Shown: in pieces, positions 34,448 through 44,071 of the stretch
Layout: the number at the start of each line of letters is the position of its first letter
Numbering within the stretch: the first letter of the stretch is position 1
NCBI GenBank assembly: GCA_022801715.1
Contig: JAAWSV010000001.1
Span: 45,980-109,979 of the forward strand
Source: Oscillospiraceae bacterium
GTDB lineage: Bacteria > Bacillota > Clostridia > Oscillospirales > Oscillospiraceae
Reading direction: 5' to 3'
DNA: 64,000 nt
Made by a program: the position numbers and the translations under genes
Notes under the pieces: generated by a model
What the model was told of the DNA's origin: nothing
Databases searched by the model: none
What the model saw: the letters and a program-made list of their open reading frames with translations, nothing else

Positions 34448-35605
34448 ATGAAGAAGACTCTTGCTCTTGCGCTCGCCGTGGTGATGTGCCTCAGCATGCT
34501 CATCGGCTGCGGCAACAACAACAGCGGCAACACCAACGGCGGCAACACCGGCAGCGGCAACCAGACCGACGGTGGCAACACCGGCGGCGACGCCACCGCC
34601 AGCGACATGCGCGTAGATGTGTTCTACTACGACTTCTCTGACGTCTACATCTCCACCGTCCGTGCCTCTCTGGACCAGCAGCTGGATGCTATAGGTATCA
34701 AGCCCAACAACTGGGATGCCGCCGGCAGCCAGCCCACCCAGAGCGATCAGGTGAACACCGCTATCACCGCCGGCTCCGATCTCCTCATCGTCAACATCGT
34801 GGAGACCTCCACCTCCGACCCCGCCAAGGACATCGTGGAAGCCGCCCGCAAGGCCGACATTCCCGTGATCTTCTTTAACCGCGAGGTGGCCGACAACGAC
34901 GTGATCAACAGCTATGAGAAGTGCGCCTTCGTGGGCACCAACGCCCCTGACGCCGGCCACATGCAGGGCGAGATGATCGGCAACTACGTGCTGGCCAACT
35001 ATGATGCCATCGACCTCAACGGCGACGGCAAGATCTCCTATGTGATGTTCAAGGGCCAGGAGGCCAACGCCGAGGCTGAGGCCCGCACCCAGTTCGGTGT
35101 GGAGGATGCTGACAAGGTCCTCACCGCCGCCGGCAAGCCCGCTCTGGAGTACTACGATGCCAGCGCCGCCACCAAGTATCTGGTAGACACCGCCGGCAAG
35201 TGGTCCGCTCAGGCCGCCAACGACTACATGGTCACCCTGCTGGGCTCCTACAACAAGGACAACAACAACATGATCGAGCTGATCATCTGCAACAACGACG
35301 GCATGGCCACCGGCGCCATCTCCGCCCTGCAGAACGTTGGCTACAACAACGGCGAGGGTACCACCATCATCCCCGTGTTCGGCGTGGACGCCACTGACGA
35401 CGCCAAGGCCCTCATCAAGCAGGGCAACATGACCGGCTCCATCAAGCAGGACGCCGTGGGCATGGCCTCCACCATCCTGACTCTGGTGAAGAACGCCCAG
35501 TCCGGCGCCGCCCTGATGGACAACACCAGCAGCTACACCGTGGACGAGGGCGTGGCCAAGATCCGTGTGCCCTACGGTGTGTATGACGCCAGCAGCGAGG
35601 ACTAA
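34448..35605 (+). CDS. mglB: galactose/methyl-galactoside-type substrate-binding lipoprotein
   Basis: Binding lipoprotein of the MglB type, 385 aa. The signal peptide ends in the lipobox MLIGC (Cys21), followed by a 30-residue Asn/Gly/Thr linker. The periplasmic-binding fold begins MRVDVFYYDFSDVYISTVR and contains the MglB-specific calcium loop DLNGDGKISYVMFKGQ and the hinge PVIFFNRE. These motifs match the galactose/glucose-binding branch rather than ribose. It heads the mglBAC cluster and is followed by a terminator that probably makes it more abundant than the transporter. The cognate sensor genes lie downstream of mglC. Confidence 0.9.
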   Translation: MKKTLALALAVVMCLSMLIGCGNNNSGNTNGGNTGSGNQTDGGNTGGDATASDMRVDVFYYDFSDVYISTVRASLDQQLDAIGIKPNNWDAAGSQPTQSDQVNTAITAGSDLLIVNIVETSTSDPAKDIVEAARKADIPVIFFNREVADNDVINSYEKCAFVGTNAPDAGHMQGEMIGNYVLANYDAIDLNGDGKISYVMFKGQEANAEAEARTQFGVEDADKVLTAAGKPALEYYDASAATKYLVDTAGKWSAQAANDYMVTLLGSYNKDNNNMIELIICNNDGMATGAISALQNVGYNNGEGTTIIPVFGVDATDDAKALIKQGNMTGSIKQDAVGMASTILTLVKNAQSGAALMDNTSSYTVDEGVAKIRVPYGVYDASSED

Positions 35606-35648
35606 TCCGCGCATATCTCAGCAACGAACCGTACACTGACCCACAGAC

Positions 35649-35684
35649 AAGCGGGGCTGCCGGTGGGTAGCCCCGCTTTCTTTG
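35649..35684 (+). terminator. terminator after mglB
   Basis: AAGCGGGGCT (35649-35658) pairs with AGCCCCGCTT (35669-35678), followed by TCTTT. Read-through is needed for mglAC unless another promoter exists. Confidence 0.78.
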
Positions 35685-35740
35685 GAGCCGCTGATAAGAC
35701 GCGCCTGCGGCGCTCTGCGACGCTTTTTATCAGCGGCTCC
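35684..35740 (+). other. long inverted repeat before mglA
   Basis: GGAGCCGCTGATAA (35684-35697) is exactly complementary to 35727-35740, enclosing GCGCC-TGC-GGCGC (35701-35713). It ends 24 bp before the mglA start, so it may regulate or process the mglAC part of the message. Its function is not evident. Confidence 0.6.
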
Positions 35741-35763
35741 CTTTCAATGAGAGGAGGAACTAT

Positions 35764-37263
35764 ATGGATCAGCCGGCACTGCTTGAAATGCGCGGCATTT
35801 CCAAGGAATTCCCCGGCGTCAAGGCCTTAGACAACGTAAATCTCACCGTCCGGCCCGGCACGGTCCACGCCCTGATGGGGGAGAACGGCGCGGGCAAGTC
35901 CACGCTGATGAAGTGTCTCTTCGGCATCTACCGCCGGGACGGGGGCACCGTTACCCTGGATGGCAAGGAGGTGGAGTTCAAGAACTCCAAAGAGGCGCTG
36001 GAAAACGGCGTAGCTATGGTGCACCAGGAGCTGAACCAAGCCCTCACCCGCACCGTGAAGGACAACCTCTGGCTGGGCCGCTACCCCAAAGTGGGGGGCT
36101 TCATCGTTAGCGAGCGGGTCATGGACCAGCGCACCAAGGAGATCTTTGAGAAGCTGGCGGTCACCGTGGACCCCTCCGCCGTCATGTCCACCCTGCCGGT
36201 GAGCCAGCGGCAGATGGTGGAGATCGCCAAGGCGGTGAGCTACGACGCCAAGATCATCGTCTTTGACGAGCCCACCTCGTCCCTCACCGAGACCGAGGTG
36301 GAGCACCTGTTCCGCATCATCAATATGCTCCGTGACAAGGGCTGCGGCATCATCTACATCAGCCACAAGATGGAGGAGATCCTCCGCATCAGCGACGATG
36401 TGACCATCATGCGGGACGGCCAGTGGGTGGCCACCCGTCCGGCCAAGGAGCTGACCATGGACGAGATCATCCGTCTCATGGTGGGCCGGGAGCTCACCAA
36501 CCGCTTCCCCCCCAAGACCAACCAGCCCGCCGAGGTGATCCTCAGCGTGGAGCAGATGTCCGGCAAGTATACCCGCCTGAAGGACGCCACCTTCCAGCTG
36601 AAAAAAGGCGAGATTTTGGGTATCGCCGGCTTGGACGGCTCCGGCCGTACCGAGGTTTTGGAGAACCTCTTCGGTGCCATGACCCGGGGCGGCGGAACCA
36701 TTACCCTCCACGGCAAGGCCATTCAGAACCGCTCCCCCAAGGAGGCCATCAAAAACGGCTTCGCCCTCCTCACGGAGGAGCGCCGGGCCACCGGTATCTT
36801 CGGCATCCGGGATATCAAGGAGAACACGGTCATCTCCAACCTGAAGAATTACCTTTTGGGCGGCATCTGCCTCAGCGACAAGAAGATGAAGGACGACACG
36901 GACTGGGCCATTCAGGCCATGCACATCAAGACCCCCAGCCAGCGCACCCAGATCCGCTCCCTCTCCGGCGGCAACCAGCAGAAGGTTATCATCGGCCGCT
37001 GGCTGCTCACCAAGCCGGAAATCCTGCTCTTGGACGAGCCCACCCGCGGCATCGACGTGGGCGCCAAGTATGAGATTTACCAGCTGATCATCGACTTGGC
37101 CAACGAGGGTAAGGGCGTGATCATGGTGTCCTCCGAGATGCCCGAGCTCTTGGGCGTCTGTGACCGCATCATCGTCATGTCCGGCGGCCAGGTGGCCGGC
37201 GAGGTGGACGCCAAGACCACCAGTCAGGAGGAGATTCTGACCTTGGCGGCAAAATATGTGTGA
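35764..37263 (+). CDS. mglA: galactose/methyl-galactoside ABC transporter ATP-binding protein
   Basis: Tandem ATPase of the MglA type, 499 aa. The first domain has Walker [23 protein letters not shown] and Walker [17 protein letters not shown]; the second has the family-typical altered P-loop [12 protein letters not shown], the signature [16 protein letters not shown] and Walker [18 protein letters not shown]. The segment [18 protein letters not shown] is typical of galactoside importers. GAGAGGAGG precedes the ATG by 9 nt. It is 19 bp upstream of mglC and separated from mglB by the two hairpins. Confidence 0.93.
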   Translation: MDQPALLEMRGISKEFPGVKALDNVNLTVRPGTVHALMGENGAGKSTLMKCLFGIYRRDGGTVTLDGKEVEFKNSKEALENGVAMVHQELNQALTRTVKDNLWLGRYPKVGGFIVSERVMDQRTKEIFEKLAVTVDPSAVMSTLPVSQRQMVEIAKAVSYDAKIIVFDEPTSSLTETEVEHLFRIINMLRDKGCGIIYISHKMEEILRISDDVTIMRDGQWVATRPAKELTMDEIIRLMVGRELTNRFPPKTNQPAEVILSVEQMSGKYTRLKDATFQLKKGEILGIAGLDGSGRTEVLENLFGAMTRGGGTITLHGKAIQNRSPKEAIKNGFALLTEERRATGIFGIRDIKENTVISNLKNYLLGGICLSDKKMKDDTDWAIQAMHIKTPSQRTQIRSLSGGNQQKVIIGRWLLTKPEILLLDEPTRGIDVGAKYEIYQLIIDLANEGKGVIMVSSEMPELLGVCDRIIVMSGGQVAGEVDAKTTSQEEILTLAAKYV

Positions 37264-37281
37264 TAAGGAGGAGTCCCCGCA

Positions 37282-38340
37282 ATGAGTAACGAATCGAAAA
37301 AGCTGGCCGAGAAGGCCGGGGGCCTGACGCCTCAGAAGGTGGGCGACGCCCTGCTGAATAACGCGCTGATCATCATCATGCTTGTGGTGGCCGCCTACGT
37401 GGCCATTACCCAGCCGTCCTTTCTGTCCCCCAGCTCCTTGGTGAACCTTCTGAGCCTGACGGCGGCCTATCTCCCCGTGGCCTTAGGTATCGCCGGGTGC
37501 ATCGTCCTCACCGGTACGGATCTGAGCGCCGGCCGGGCCGTGGGCCTCACCGCCTGCGTCTCCGCCTCTCTGCTCCAGTCCGTGGACGCGGCCAACAAGA
37601 TGTGGCCCAACATCGGCACCCTGCCCATCTTTGTGGTGATTCTCATCGCCATGGGCTTAGGCGCGCTGATCGGTGCTTTCAACGGCTTCTTTGTGGCCAA
37701 GTTCAAGCTCCACCCCTTTATTGTCACCTTGGCCACCCAGCTGATTCTGTACACCGTCCTGCTGCTCTACGTGCAGATGGGCAACAACGGCGGTATGGCC
37801 ATCTCCGCGCTGGATCAGGGCTACCGGAACTTCGTGGTGGGCAACCCGCCCCTGTTGAGCTTTGGCTCGGTGAGCATCCCCAACTACGTGATCTATGCGC
37901 TGCTCCTCACGGCGCTGATGTGGTTCATCTGGAACAAGACCACCTTCGGCAAGAACATGTTTGCCTTGGGTGCCAATGAGGAGGCGGCCCGTGTCTCCGG
38001 TGTCAACGTGTTTGCCACTACCATCGCGGTATTCGCTCTGGCCGGCGCCATGTACGGCTGGGCCGGTTTCGTGGAGAGTGCCCGTGTGGCCTCCAATACC
38101 GCCAACACCGGCGTCAACTACGAGCTGGATGCCATCGCGGCCTGCGTCATCGGCGGCGTCAGCTTCGTGGGCGGCATCGGTAAGATCAGCGGCATTGTTA
38201 TCGGCGTTATCATGCTCCGTCTGATCTTCGTGGCCCTGCCCTTGGTGGGCATGGACCAGAACCTCCAGTACGCCATCAAGGGCGGGATCATCCTCTTCGC
38301 CTGCGCGCTGGATATGCGGAAATACCTTGTAAAGAAGTAA
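37282..38340 (+). CDS. mglC: galactose/methyl-galactoside ABC transporter permease
   Basis: Membrane permease of the MglC/RbsC family, 352 aa with about 9-10 helices. The sugar-permease signature is visible in VALGIAGCIVLTGTDLSAGR and in the coupling loop ALGANEEAARVSGVNVFATT, followed by IGGVSFVGGIGKISGIVIG. The N-terminal 25 residues are cytoplasmic. AAGGAGGAG lies 9-17 nt upstream. It completes the mglBAC set; a strong terminator follows the stop codon immediately. Confidence 0.93.
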   Translation: MSNESKKLAEKAGGLTPQKVGDALLNNALIIIMLVVAAYVAITQPSFLSPSSLVNLLSLTAAYLPVALGIAGCIVLTGTDLSAGRAVGLTACVSASLLQSVDAANKMWPNIGTLPIFVVILIAMGLGALIGAFNGFFVAKFKLHPFIVTLATQLILYTVLLLYVQMGNNGGMAISALDQGYRNFVVGNPPLLSFGSVSIPNYVIYALLLTALMWFIWNKTTFGKNMFALGANEEAARVSGVNVFATTIAVFALAGAMYGWAGFVESARVASNTANTGVNYELDAIAACVIGGVSFVGGIGKISGIVIGVIMLRLIFVALPLVGMDQNLQYAIKGGIILFACALDMRKYLVKK

Positions 38341-38382
38341 AAATCAAGGGCGGACCCCGCAGGGGTCCGCCCTTGATTTTTA
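38338..38382 (+). terminator. terminator of the mgl operon
   Basis: An unbroken stem of about 18 bp (AAATCAAGGGCGGACCCC and its complement, 38341-38379) with a GCA loop and TTTTTA at the end. Confidence 0.9.
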
Positions 38383-38400
38383 GGGGGTTGCGCTTCGCAC

Positions 38401-38620
38401 TCACTTGAAATCTGTGGATTTCAAGTGAAAAGGGGTTTGCACTGCGCTCTGCGCCTCACCCCCGATCCTCCCCCGCAGGGGAGGATCGGGGGTTCGATGT
38501 TTGCTCCGCGAGAAGTATTTTTTCCGAAAAAGCGGTTTTCAAAAAAATAATTTTAATCTGTTTCGCCCTCTGCGGCAGGCGAAACTCTTCCGAGGGGCTC
38601 TTTGCGGCTGAGGCCGCAAA
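38401..38620 (-). repeat. modular hairpin repeat, copy C (inverted)
   Basis: Read on the minus strand the order matches copies A and B: TTTGCGGC/GCCGCAAA (38620-38601), AGAGCCCCTC, TTTCGCC/GGCGAAA (near 38583-38560), CCGCTTTTTCGGAAAAAATAC (near 38535-38515), a perfect 15-bp stem with a 4-base loop (38492-38459) and TCACTTGAAATC/GATTTCAAGTGA (38428-38401). It lies between mglC and the response regulator gene. Confidence 0.8.
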
Positions 38621-38992
38621 TTCGGCAGGGATTTGCAGGGACAGATATGATCCACCCACTCTGCCGATAGCCGCCGGCCTGCGGCAGGGCGGGTAATCAT
38701 GCCGGTTTCCTGTGCACGGCCGGTCAAATCCCCGGCGTCCTGCCCTGCTGTAGGGCGCGACGACCTCGGCGCGCCGTCCGCCACCGCCGTAGATCGCCGT
38801 TAAAACCGCCTACCGCCGGCTGATTGCCGCCTCTTTAGGACCTCCTGTGACATTTCCTGCACAAGGACATACTTTTTTGTTCCCAATCCTGCTAAATTAT
38901 GGTATACTGAGGCAACTATTAAATCATCGCCCATGGGCGATGGCGTTTTGCTCCTCAAAACGCCATGTCCTGACCGCTGGAGGTGCGACGCT
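38621..38992. promoter_or_regulatory. upstream region of the response regulator
   Basis: Contains an inverted GCCCCTAC-type repeat at 38748-38780, a -10 candidate TATACT (38903-38908) without a good -35, and a perfect leader hairpin ATGGCGTTTTG-CTCCT-CAAAACGCCAT (38940-38966) ending 26 bp before the start codon. No gene is present. Confidence 0.5.
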
Positions 38993-40603
38993 ATGGAGAA
39001 ATACCGTGTGCTGCTGGTAGACGATGAGGAAGAGCTGCGGGAGGGGATTCGCCAGAAGATCGACTGGGCGGGGCTGGGCTTCGCCCTCTCAGGGACGGCG
39101 GAGAACGGGGTGGAGGCGCTGGAACTCTCCGAGCAGCTTCACCCGGATGTGGTGCTCACCGATATCAAGATGCCCTACATGGATGGCTTGGAGCTGTGCC
39201 GGCGGCTGCGGCCTTTGCTGCCGGCGGCCAAGATGGTGGTGTTCTCCGGCTTTGACAAGTTCGAGTATGCCCGGCAGGCGGTGGGCCTGAACGTGTCCGA
39301 GTACATCCTGAAGCCCATCAATGCCCCGGAGCTCAGCGCCGTGCTCACCCGCCTGCGGGAGCAGCTGGATCAGGAGCGTACCGCCCAGCAGGACATCGAG
39401 GCCCTCCGCCGCCGGTACGAGGAGAGCCTGCCCCTGCTGCGGGAGCTTTTTTACACCCGCCTCCTGGACGGAAAAATTCCCCCGGAGCAGGTCCGGGAGC
39501 GGGCGGTCCGGTATGACATCGCCCTCTCTCCGGGGTGCTGGACGGTGGCGCTGGTGCTCTCCGATGCCGCCGGGGAGGGGGAGAGCGCCGGGGCCGACGG
39601 CCTGCGCTCCCTGTCCGTCCGCTCCTTCTTCGAGCAGAATTTTGCCTTGGAGGGCTGTGCCCTGCGCACCGTCCTCTACAACGAGGCGGTGGCCCTTTTG
39701 ATGGAGTTGAAGGACGAGGGGATGCTCTATGCCCTCACCGAGGAGCTGGGCCGGCTGTGCCTCTTGGCGCAGGCCCATCTGGGTTTGACGCTGTTTGTGG
39801 GCTTGGGACGGCCCTGCGCCGGGCCGGAGCAGCTCCACAGCTCGGCGGAGGGCGCCGCCGCCGCGGCGGACTACCGGGTTCTCATGGGCGCGGAGCAGGT
39901 GCTCTATATCGGGGACCTGGAGCCCAACCGCTCCGCCTGTCTCACCTTGGAGGAGGCGGACCAGCGGGCCCTCTCCGCCGCGGTGAAACTGGGCACAAGG
40001 GAGCAGGTGGCCGATTTGATCCACGCACAGGTGGACCGGGTCCGTGCCGCCCGGTTGTCCCTGCCCCAGAGCCACCTGTTCTTCCAGGAGATGCTTACCA
40101 CCCTGACCCGCTTGGCGCAGGCCAACGGTGTGGAGATCGGGGAGGTATTTGGTCCCCGGTTTACGGGTATGGTGTCCATTACGGACTTCCGCTCCTTGGG
40201 GGAGCTGGAGGAGTGGCTTTTGGGGCGGACCCTGCGCCTTTGGGAGCACCTGAGCCGCCAGCGGACGGACTCGGCTTGGAAAACCGTGGAGCAGGCCCGG
40301 GGCTTTATTGCCGCCCATTATGCGGACTGTGAGTTAAGTGTGGAGACGATTTGTGCCCATTTACACCTTTCTCCGGCGTATTTTTCTACACTTTTTAAGC
40401 GGGAAACCGGGGAGAGCTTTATTACCTGTTTGACGCGGGTGCGGATGGAGCACGCTGCGCGGCTCCTTCGGGATACTGATGAGAAAACCTACCGTATTGC
40501 TGAGCAGACCGGTTATGCCGATCCTAACTATTTTAGTTATGTGTTTAAGAAGCATTTTGGGCTTTCTCCCTCTAAATTTCGCTCTAATCCTACGTTTTCT
40601 TGA
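38993..40603 (+). CDS. AraC-type response regulator (YesN family)
   Basis: DNA-binding response regulator of 536 aa. The receiver domain (about 1-125) has VDDEEEL, phospho-acceptor Asp in VVLTDIKMPYMDG and Lys in YILKPINAPEL. A central 270-residue linker of the YesN type separates it from the C-terminal AraC HTH domain (about 435-536), with CAHLHLSPAYFSTLFKRETG and YRIAEQTGYADPNYFSYVFK as the two HTH motifs. TGGAGGTG before ATG 38993 sets the start; an upstream ATG in frame at 38933 lies within the leader hairpin region. Together with the following kinase it most likely controls the upstream mglBAC operon. Confidence 0.93.
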   Translation: MEKYRVLLVDDEEELREGIRQKIDWAGLGFALSGTAENGVEALELSEQLHPDVVLTDIKMPYMDGLELCRRLRPLLPAAKMVVFSGFDKFEYARQAVGLNVSEYILKPINAPELSAVLTRLREQLDQERTAQQDIEALRRRYEESLPLLRELFYTRLLDGKIPPEQVRERAVRYDIALSPGCWTVALVLSDAAGEGESAGADGLRSLSVRSFFEQNFALEGCALRTVLYNEAVALLMELKDEGMLYALTEELGRLCLLAQAHLGLTLFVGLGRPCAGPEQLHSSAEGAAAAADYRVLMGAEQVLYIGDLEPNRSACLTLEEADQRALSAAVKLGTREQVADLIHAQVDRVRAARLSLPQSHLFFQEMLTTLTRLAQANGVEIGEVFGPRFTGMVSITDFRSLGELEEWLLGRTLRLWEHLSRQRTDSAWKTVEQARGFIAAHYADCELSVETICAHLHLSPAYFSTLFKRETGESFITCLTRVRMEHAARLLRDTDEKTYRIAEQTGYADPNYFSYVFKKHFGLSPSKFRSNPTFS

Positions 40604-41297
40604 AGGAATTTGGGCAGAATGGGGCTTCGGGCTGGGGGAGTGGCTGTTTTCCTGTGTGCGTGACCTTGGAGGGGGAGGGAGGCGCGTAAGTGGGCGTTTT
40701 GGTGCAGTTTTTGGGGAGAGGGGCCTTTTCAGAAGCGAAAAAAACCGGTAAAAAACGCGATTTTGGCGCAAAAAATGGGGGTTTTGAGGGTGTGAATTGC
40801 ATCGCTTTGTGCAACGGGGAGTGTCGGATTGGCGGTGAGGGTGCCCGTTTTAGCGGCAACCGCTGTATGGGGGGAGGGCGGGCGCACGGTACCCGCAAGG
40901 GGTACGCCGCATCCGTAAGCGGCGGAGCCGCCAACGGCTGCGCTGTGTGCGCCCCTACAGATGGTCTATTGAGCCGATATGGTCAGTGGGGGACGGGCCG
41001 GTGAGGACACCGGCCCCTGCGGATGGGGTTGACGGGGGTGCGGATAAAATAGCGGAGGGTTCCGGTTGACGGGGGCGTCGCGCCGGGGTCGTCGCGCCCT
41101 ACGGGGATGTTGCGCGTTTGGGAGTTCCCCGGGAGGGGGATGTATGGCCGTTTGGATGGGTTATTGAAGTGAGGCGGTTGATGGGGGTGGATTGAGAATG
41201 GTGTTTAACCTTATCGGTGGGGGCGGGCGCACGGTGTGTGCCCCTACGGGTTAAGATATTACTATGGTGCGGTTTGGGTGATGAGAGGAGAGGAGGG
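40604..41297. repeat. repeat-rich intergenic region (GCCCCTAC family)
   Basis: No gene. Four GC-rich palindromic repeat units with the core GCSCCTACRGG or its variants lie at about 40876-40968 (a long version with nested hairpins), 40988-41024, 41068-41108 and 41217-41250. The first 250 bp are AT/GC-mixed without recognisable signals. The kinase gene may thus be separately promoted. Confidence 0.65.
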
Positions 41298-43118
41298 GTG
41301 CGGGTGCGGCGGGTTTTTCGGCGGGCAGCGGGGCGGCTTACCCAGTGGTATCGGGGGATGAGTATCCAGATGGTGCTGTCGCTGTCCTTTACCGCTGTGG
41401 CGCTGGCGGGAATCGTCTTTATGGGGTCCAGTATCCTCCTGCGCTTCTCCGACTCCACGGAGAGGCTCACCGAGGAGAGCACCCAGCGGCTGCTGGCCCA
41501 GGTCAATATGAATTTGGACAGCTACCTGCGGCGGATGATGCGGGTGTCGGACGCGGTGTACTACCGGGTGATCAAGAAAACCGACATCACCGACCGGTCC
41601 TTGACGGAGGACATGGGGCTGCTCTATGAGGAGAACCGGGACTCCTTGGTCTCCATTGCCATCTTTAACGAGGGGGGCGCGCTGGAGGCGGCGGTGCCCC
41701 TCGCCGGGAGCCGCCTCACCGCCTTCCCCAATGAGAGTACCTGGTTTCGCATGGCGCTGGAGAAAATGGAGAACCTCCACTTCTCCACTCCCCACATCCA
41801 GGAGCTCTTTGACGACCCGGACTACCGGGCCAGGTGGGTGGTGTCCCTCAGCCGGCATGTGCAGCTCACCAGAGACGGGCGCACAGAGCGGGGGGTGCTG
41901 CTGGTGGACATGAGCTTCGGCGGCATCGCGCAGGTGTGCCAGAATGTGGACCTGCCCAACGGGGGGTATGTCTACCTCATCGACCGGAATGGGGAGCTGA
42001 TCTACCACCCCCGGCAGCAGCTGATTTACTCGGGGCTGCTGGAGGAGAATAACCTGACGGCGGCGGCCTATGGCGACGGGTCCCATCAGGAGGTATTCCG
42101 GGGAGAGCGCCGGGAGGTAACGGTGAAAACAGTGGGATACACCGGGTGGAGACTGGTGGGCGTGGTCCCCAACCCGCCCCTTCTGGGAGAGGGGGACTAT
42201 CTGCTGCTCTTCGCCATCGCTATCCTCCTGTTCTCCGCCTTTTTGATGGCCTTTCTCAACTTCCGCATCTCCGCCTACATCTCCGACCCCATCCTCCGGC
42301 TGGACCAGGCGGTGCGGGAGCTGGAGGCGGGCAGCGAGGAGGTGCGCTTTGAGGAGAGCGGCTGCGACGAGGTCCGGCGGCTGGGCCGGTCCATCGCCTC
42401 CATGGTCTCCACCATGCGCCATCTGATGGAGGACATCTCCGTGCAGGAGGGGCAGAAGCGGCGGAATGAGCTGGAGGTGCTCCAGTCCCAGATCAATCCC
42501 CACTTCCTCTATAACACCTTAGACAGCGTAATTTGGATGACCGAGTCCGGCCGGACGCAGGAGGCCATTCAGATGGTCACCTCGCTGGCCCGGTTCTTCC
42601 GGATTTCCCTCAGCGGCGGGCGGCGGATCATCCCCTTAGGTGATGAGCTGGAGCACGCGAGGCACTATCTGAGCATTCAAGAGATCCGCTACCGGAACCG
42701 CTTCCAGTTCCGCATCGGCGCGCTGGCGGGGACGGAGGGGCTCTACACGCTGAAGCTCACCCTTCAGCCCCTGCTGGAGAACGCCATCTACCACGGCATG
42801 GCCGGGGTGGAGGACGACGGGAAGATCACCGTGGAGGCCCGGCGGGAGGGGGATGAGCTGATTATCGACGTGTCGGACAACGGGGTGGGGATGCCTCCGG
42901 CGGTGCTGGAGGGACTGCTCACCGGCCGGCGGGGGGAGAGTGCCTCCGGCGGCAGCGGCATCGGGGTGCGCAACGTCCATCAGCGGCTGCGGCTGAGCTT
43001 CGGGGAGCCCTATGGGCTGACCATTTTCAGCGAGCCCGATGAGGGAACCACCGTCCGTATCCGTCTGCCGGTGCTGACGGCGGAGGCGGCGGCGGCCTGG
43101 GAGGAGGAGCGTCCATGA
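41298..43118 (+). CDS. sensor histidine kinase (YesM/LytS-like HisKA_7TM-independent, His_kinase family)
   Basis: Membrane histidine kinase of 606 aa. Two membrane helices (about 25-45 and 305-325) bracket an extracytoplasmic Cache-type domain; a HAMP domain (about 325-385, AYISDPILRLDQAVREL) follows. The His_kinase domain has the phosphorylatable His in QINPHFLYNTLDS, and the ATPase has LQPLLENAIYHG (N-box), DNGVGMP and GGSGIGVRNVHQRL. The start is one of two GTG codons (41298 or 41304) after AGGAGAGGAGG. It overlaps the next gene by 4 bp. Cognate to the upstream YesN-type regulator, it probably senses sugar through the two following binding proteins. Confidence 0.92.
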   Translation: MRVRRVFRRAAGRLTQWYRGMSIQMVLSLSFTAVALAGIVFMGSSILLRFSDSTERLTEESTQRLLAQVNMNLDSYLRRMMRVSDAVYYRVIKKTDITDRSLTEDMGLLYEENRDSLVSIAIFNEGGALEAAVPLAGSRLTAFPNESTWFRMALEKMENLHFSTPHIQELFDDPDYRARWVVSLSRHVQLTRDGRTERGVLLVDMSFGGIAQVCQNVDLPNGGYVYLIDRNGELIYHPRQQLIYSGLLEENNLTAAAYGDGSHQEVFRGERREVTVKTVGYTGWRLVGVVPNPPLLGEGDYLLLFAIAILLFSAFLMAFLNFRISAYISDPILRLDQAVRELEAGSEEVRFEESGCDEVRRLGRSIASMVSTMRHLMEDISVQEGQKRRNELEVLQSQINPHFLYNTLDSVIWMTESGRTQEAIQMVTSLARFFRISLSGGRRIIPLGDELEHARHYLSIQEIRYRNRFQFRIGALAGTEGLYTLKLTLQPLLENAIYHGMAGVEDDGKITVEARREGDELIIDVSDNGVGMPPAVLEGLLTGRRGESASGGSGIGVRNVHQRLRLSFGEPYGLTIFSEPDEGTTVRIRLPVLTAEAAAAWEEERP

Positions 43119-44071
43119 GAAGGCGGAGACATGACATTGTTCAGCTGATTATCCTGTCCGTCCTGGGCGGGGCGGTGGTGCTGACCCTGCTGCTGCCCCG
43201 GCTGCCCGCGGAGCAGTCCGCGGGGGAGACCACGGAGATCTCCGTGATCCTCCGGGAGGGGGACAGCGCCCTGTGGCCCAACATCCGCCTGGGGATGGAA
43301 CAGGCGGCGGGGGAGCTGCGGGCGGAGCTGCGGGTGCTCACCCCGGCGGAGATCAACGACGGCGGCGAGCAGCTGCGCATCCTCCGCCGGGAGGTGGAGG
43401 GGGAGACCGACGTGGTGATCATCGCCCCGGCGGACCCGGCGGGGCTGGACAGGGCCCTCCGGGAGGAGGCGGTCCACCAGCCGGTGGTATCCATGGAGTC
43501 GGCGCTGTCCGAGGGGAAGGTCACGGTGGCGCCGGACAATCGGGCGCTGGGACAGGCCCTGGGGGAGGCGGTGATAGAGGACGGGGCCGGGGACGGCTTC
43601 GTGCTGCTGGTCAGCGCCTCGCCGGAGACCGCAGGGGTGACAGACCGCCTCGCCGGGGCGTCGGAGGCGCTGGCGGCGGCGGGGACAAAGGTGCGGGAGC
43701 GGGAGGTGTCCATAGCCGACGGGGGCGAGGGGCTGAAGACCCTGATGAAGCACCCGGATCTCAGCGCCGTGCTGGTGCTGGAGCCCCTGCTCACCGAGGA
43801 GGCGGCGGCCATCAAGGTTGGACTGGGGCTTACAGTCCCCCTCTATGGCGTGGGGGTGACAGCGGAGGGGGCCTCCTATTTGCAGCAGGGGGTGATCTCC
43901 GCGGCGGCGGCCTGGAGCGACTTCGCCGCAGGGTATCTGGCGGTGGAGGCGGCGGTCTGCCTGAGCCGGGGGGAGGAGTACCGCACGGAGCTGCTGCCAT
44001 TCTTTATTGTGAGAGGAGAGGACGTATATGAGCCGGCGTATCAGAAGCTGCTGTTCCCTGTTACCGCTTAA
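43115..44071 (+). CDS. membrane-anchored periplasmic-binding-fold protein (sensor accessory)
   Basis: A 318-aa type 1 periplasmic-binding-fold protein held by an N-terminal membrane helix (residues 9-28, IVQLIILSVLGGAVVLTLLL) and lacking a lipobox. The fold is visible in EISVILREGDSALWPNIRLG, the hinge DVVIIAPADPAGLDRAL and PLYGVGVTAEGASYLQQG. It is not next to permease genes but lies 4 bp inside the histidine kinase gene, so it is best read as a ligand-binding input subunit of the kinase, comparable in principle to the XylFII-LytS pairing known from clostridia. Ligand is probably a sugar, by fold and context. Confidence 0.82.
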   Translation: MRRRRHDIVQLIILSVLGGAVVLTLLLPRLPAEQSAGETTEISVILREGDSALWPNIRLGMEQAAGELRAELRVLTPAEINDGGEQLRILRREVEGETDVVIIAPADPAGLDRALREEAVHQPVVSMESALSEGKVTVAPDNRALGQALGEAVIEDGAGDGFVLLVSASPETAGVTDRLAGASEALAAAGTKVREREVSIADGGEGLKTLMKHPDLSAVLVLEPLLTEEAAAIKVGLGLTVPLYGVGVTAEGASYLQQGVISAAAAWSDFAAGYLAVEAAVCLSRGEEYRTELLPFFIVRGEDVYEPAYQKLLFPVTA

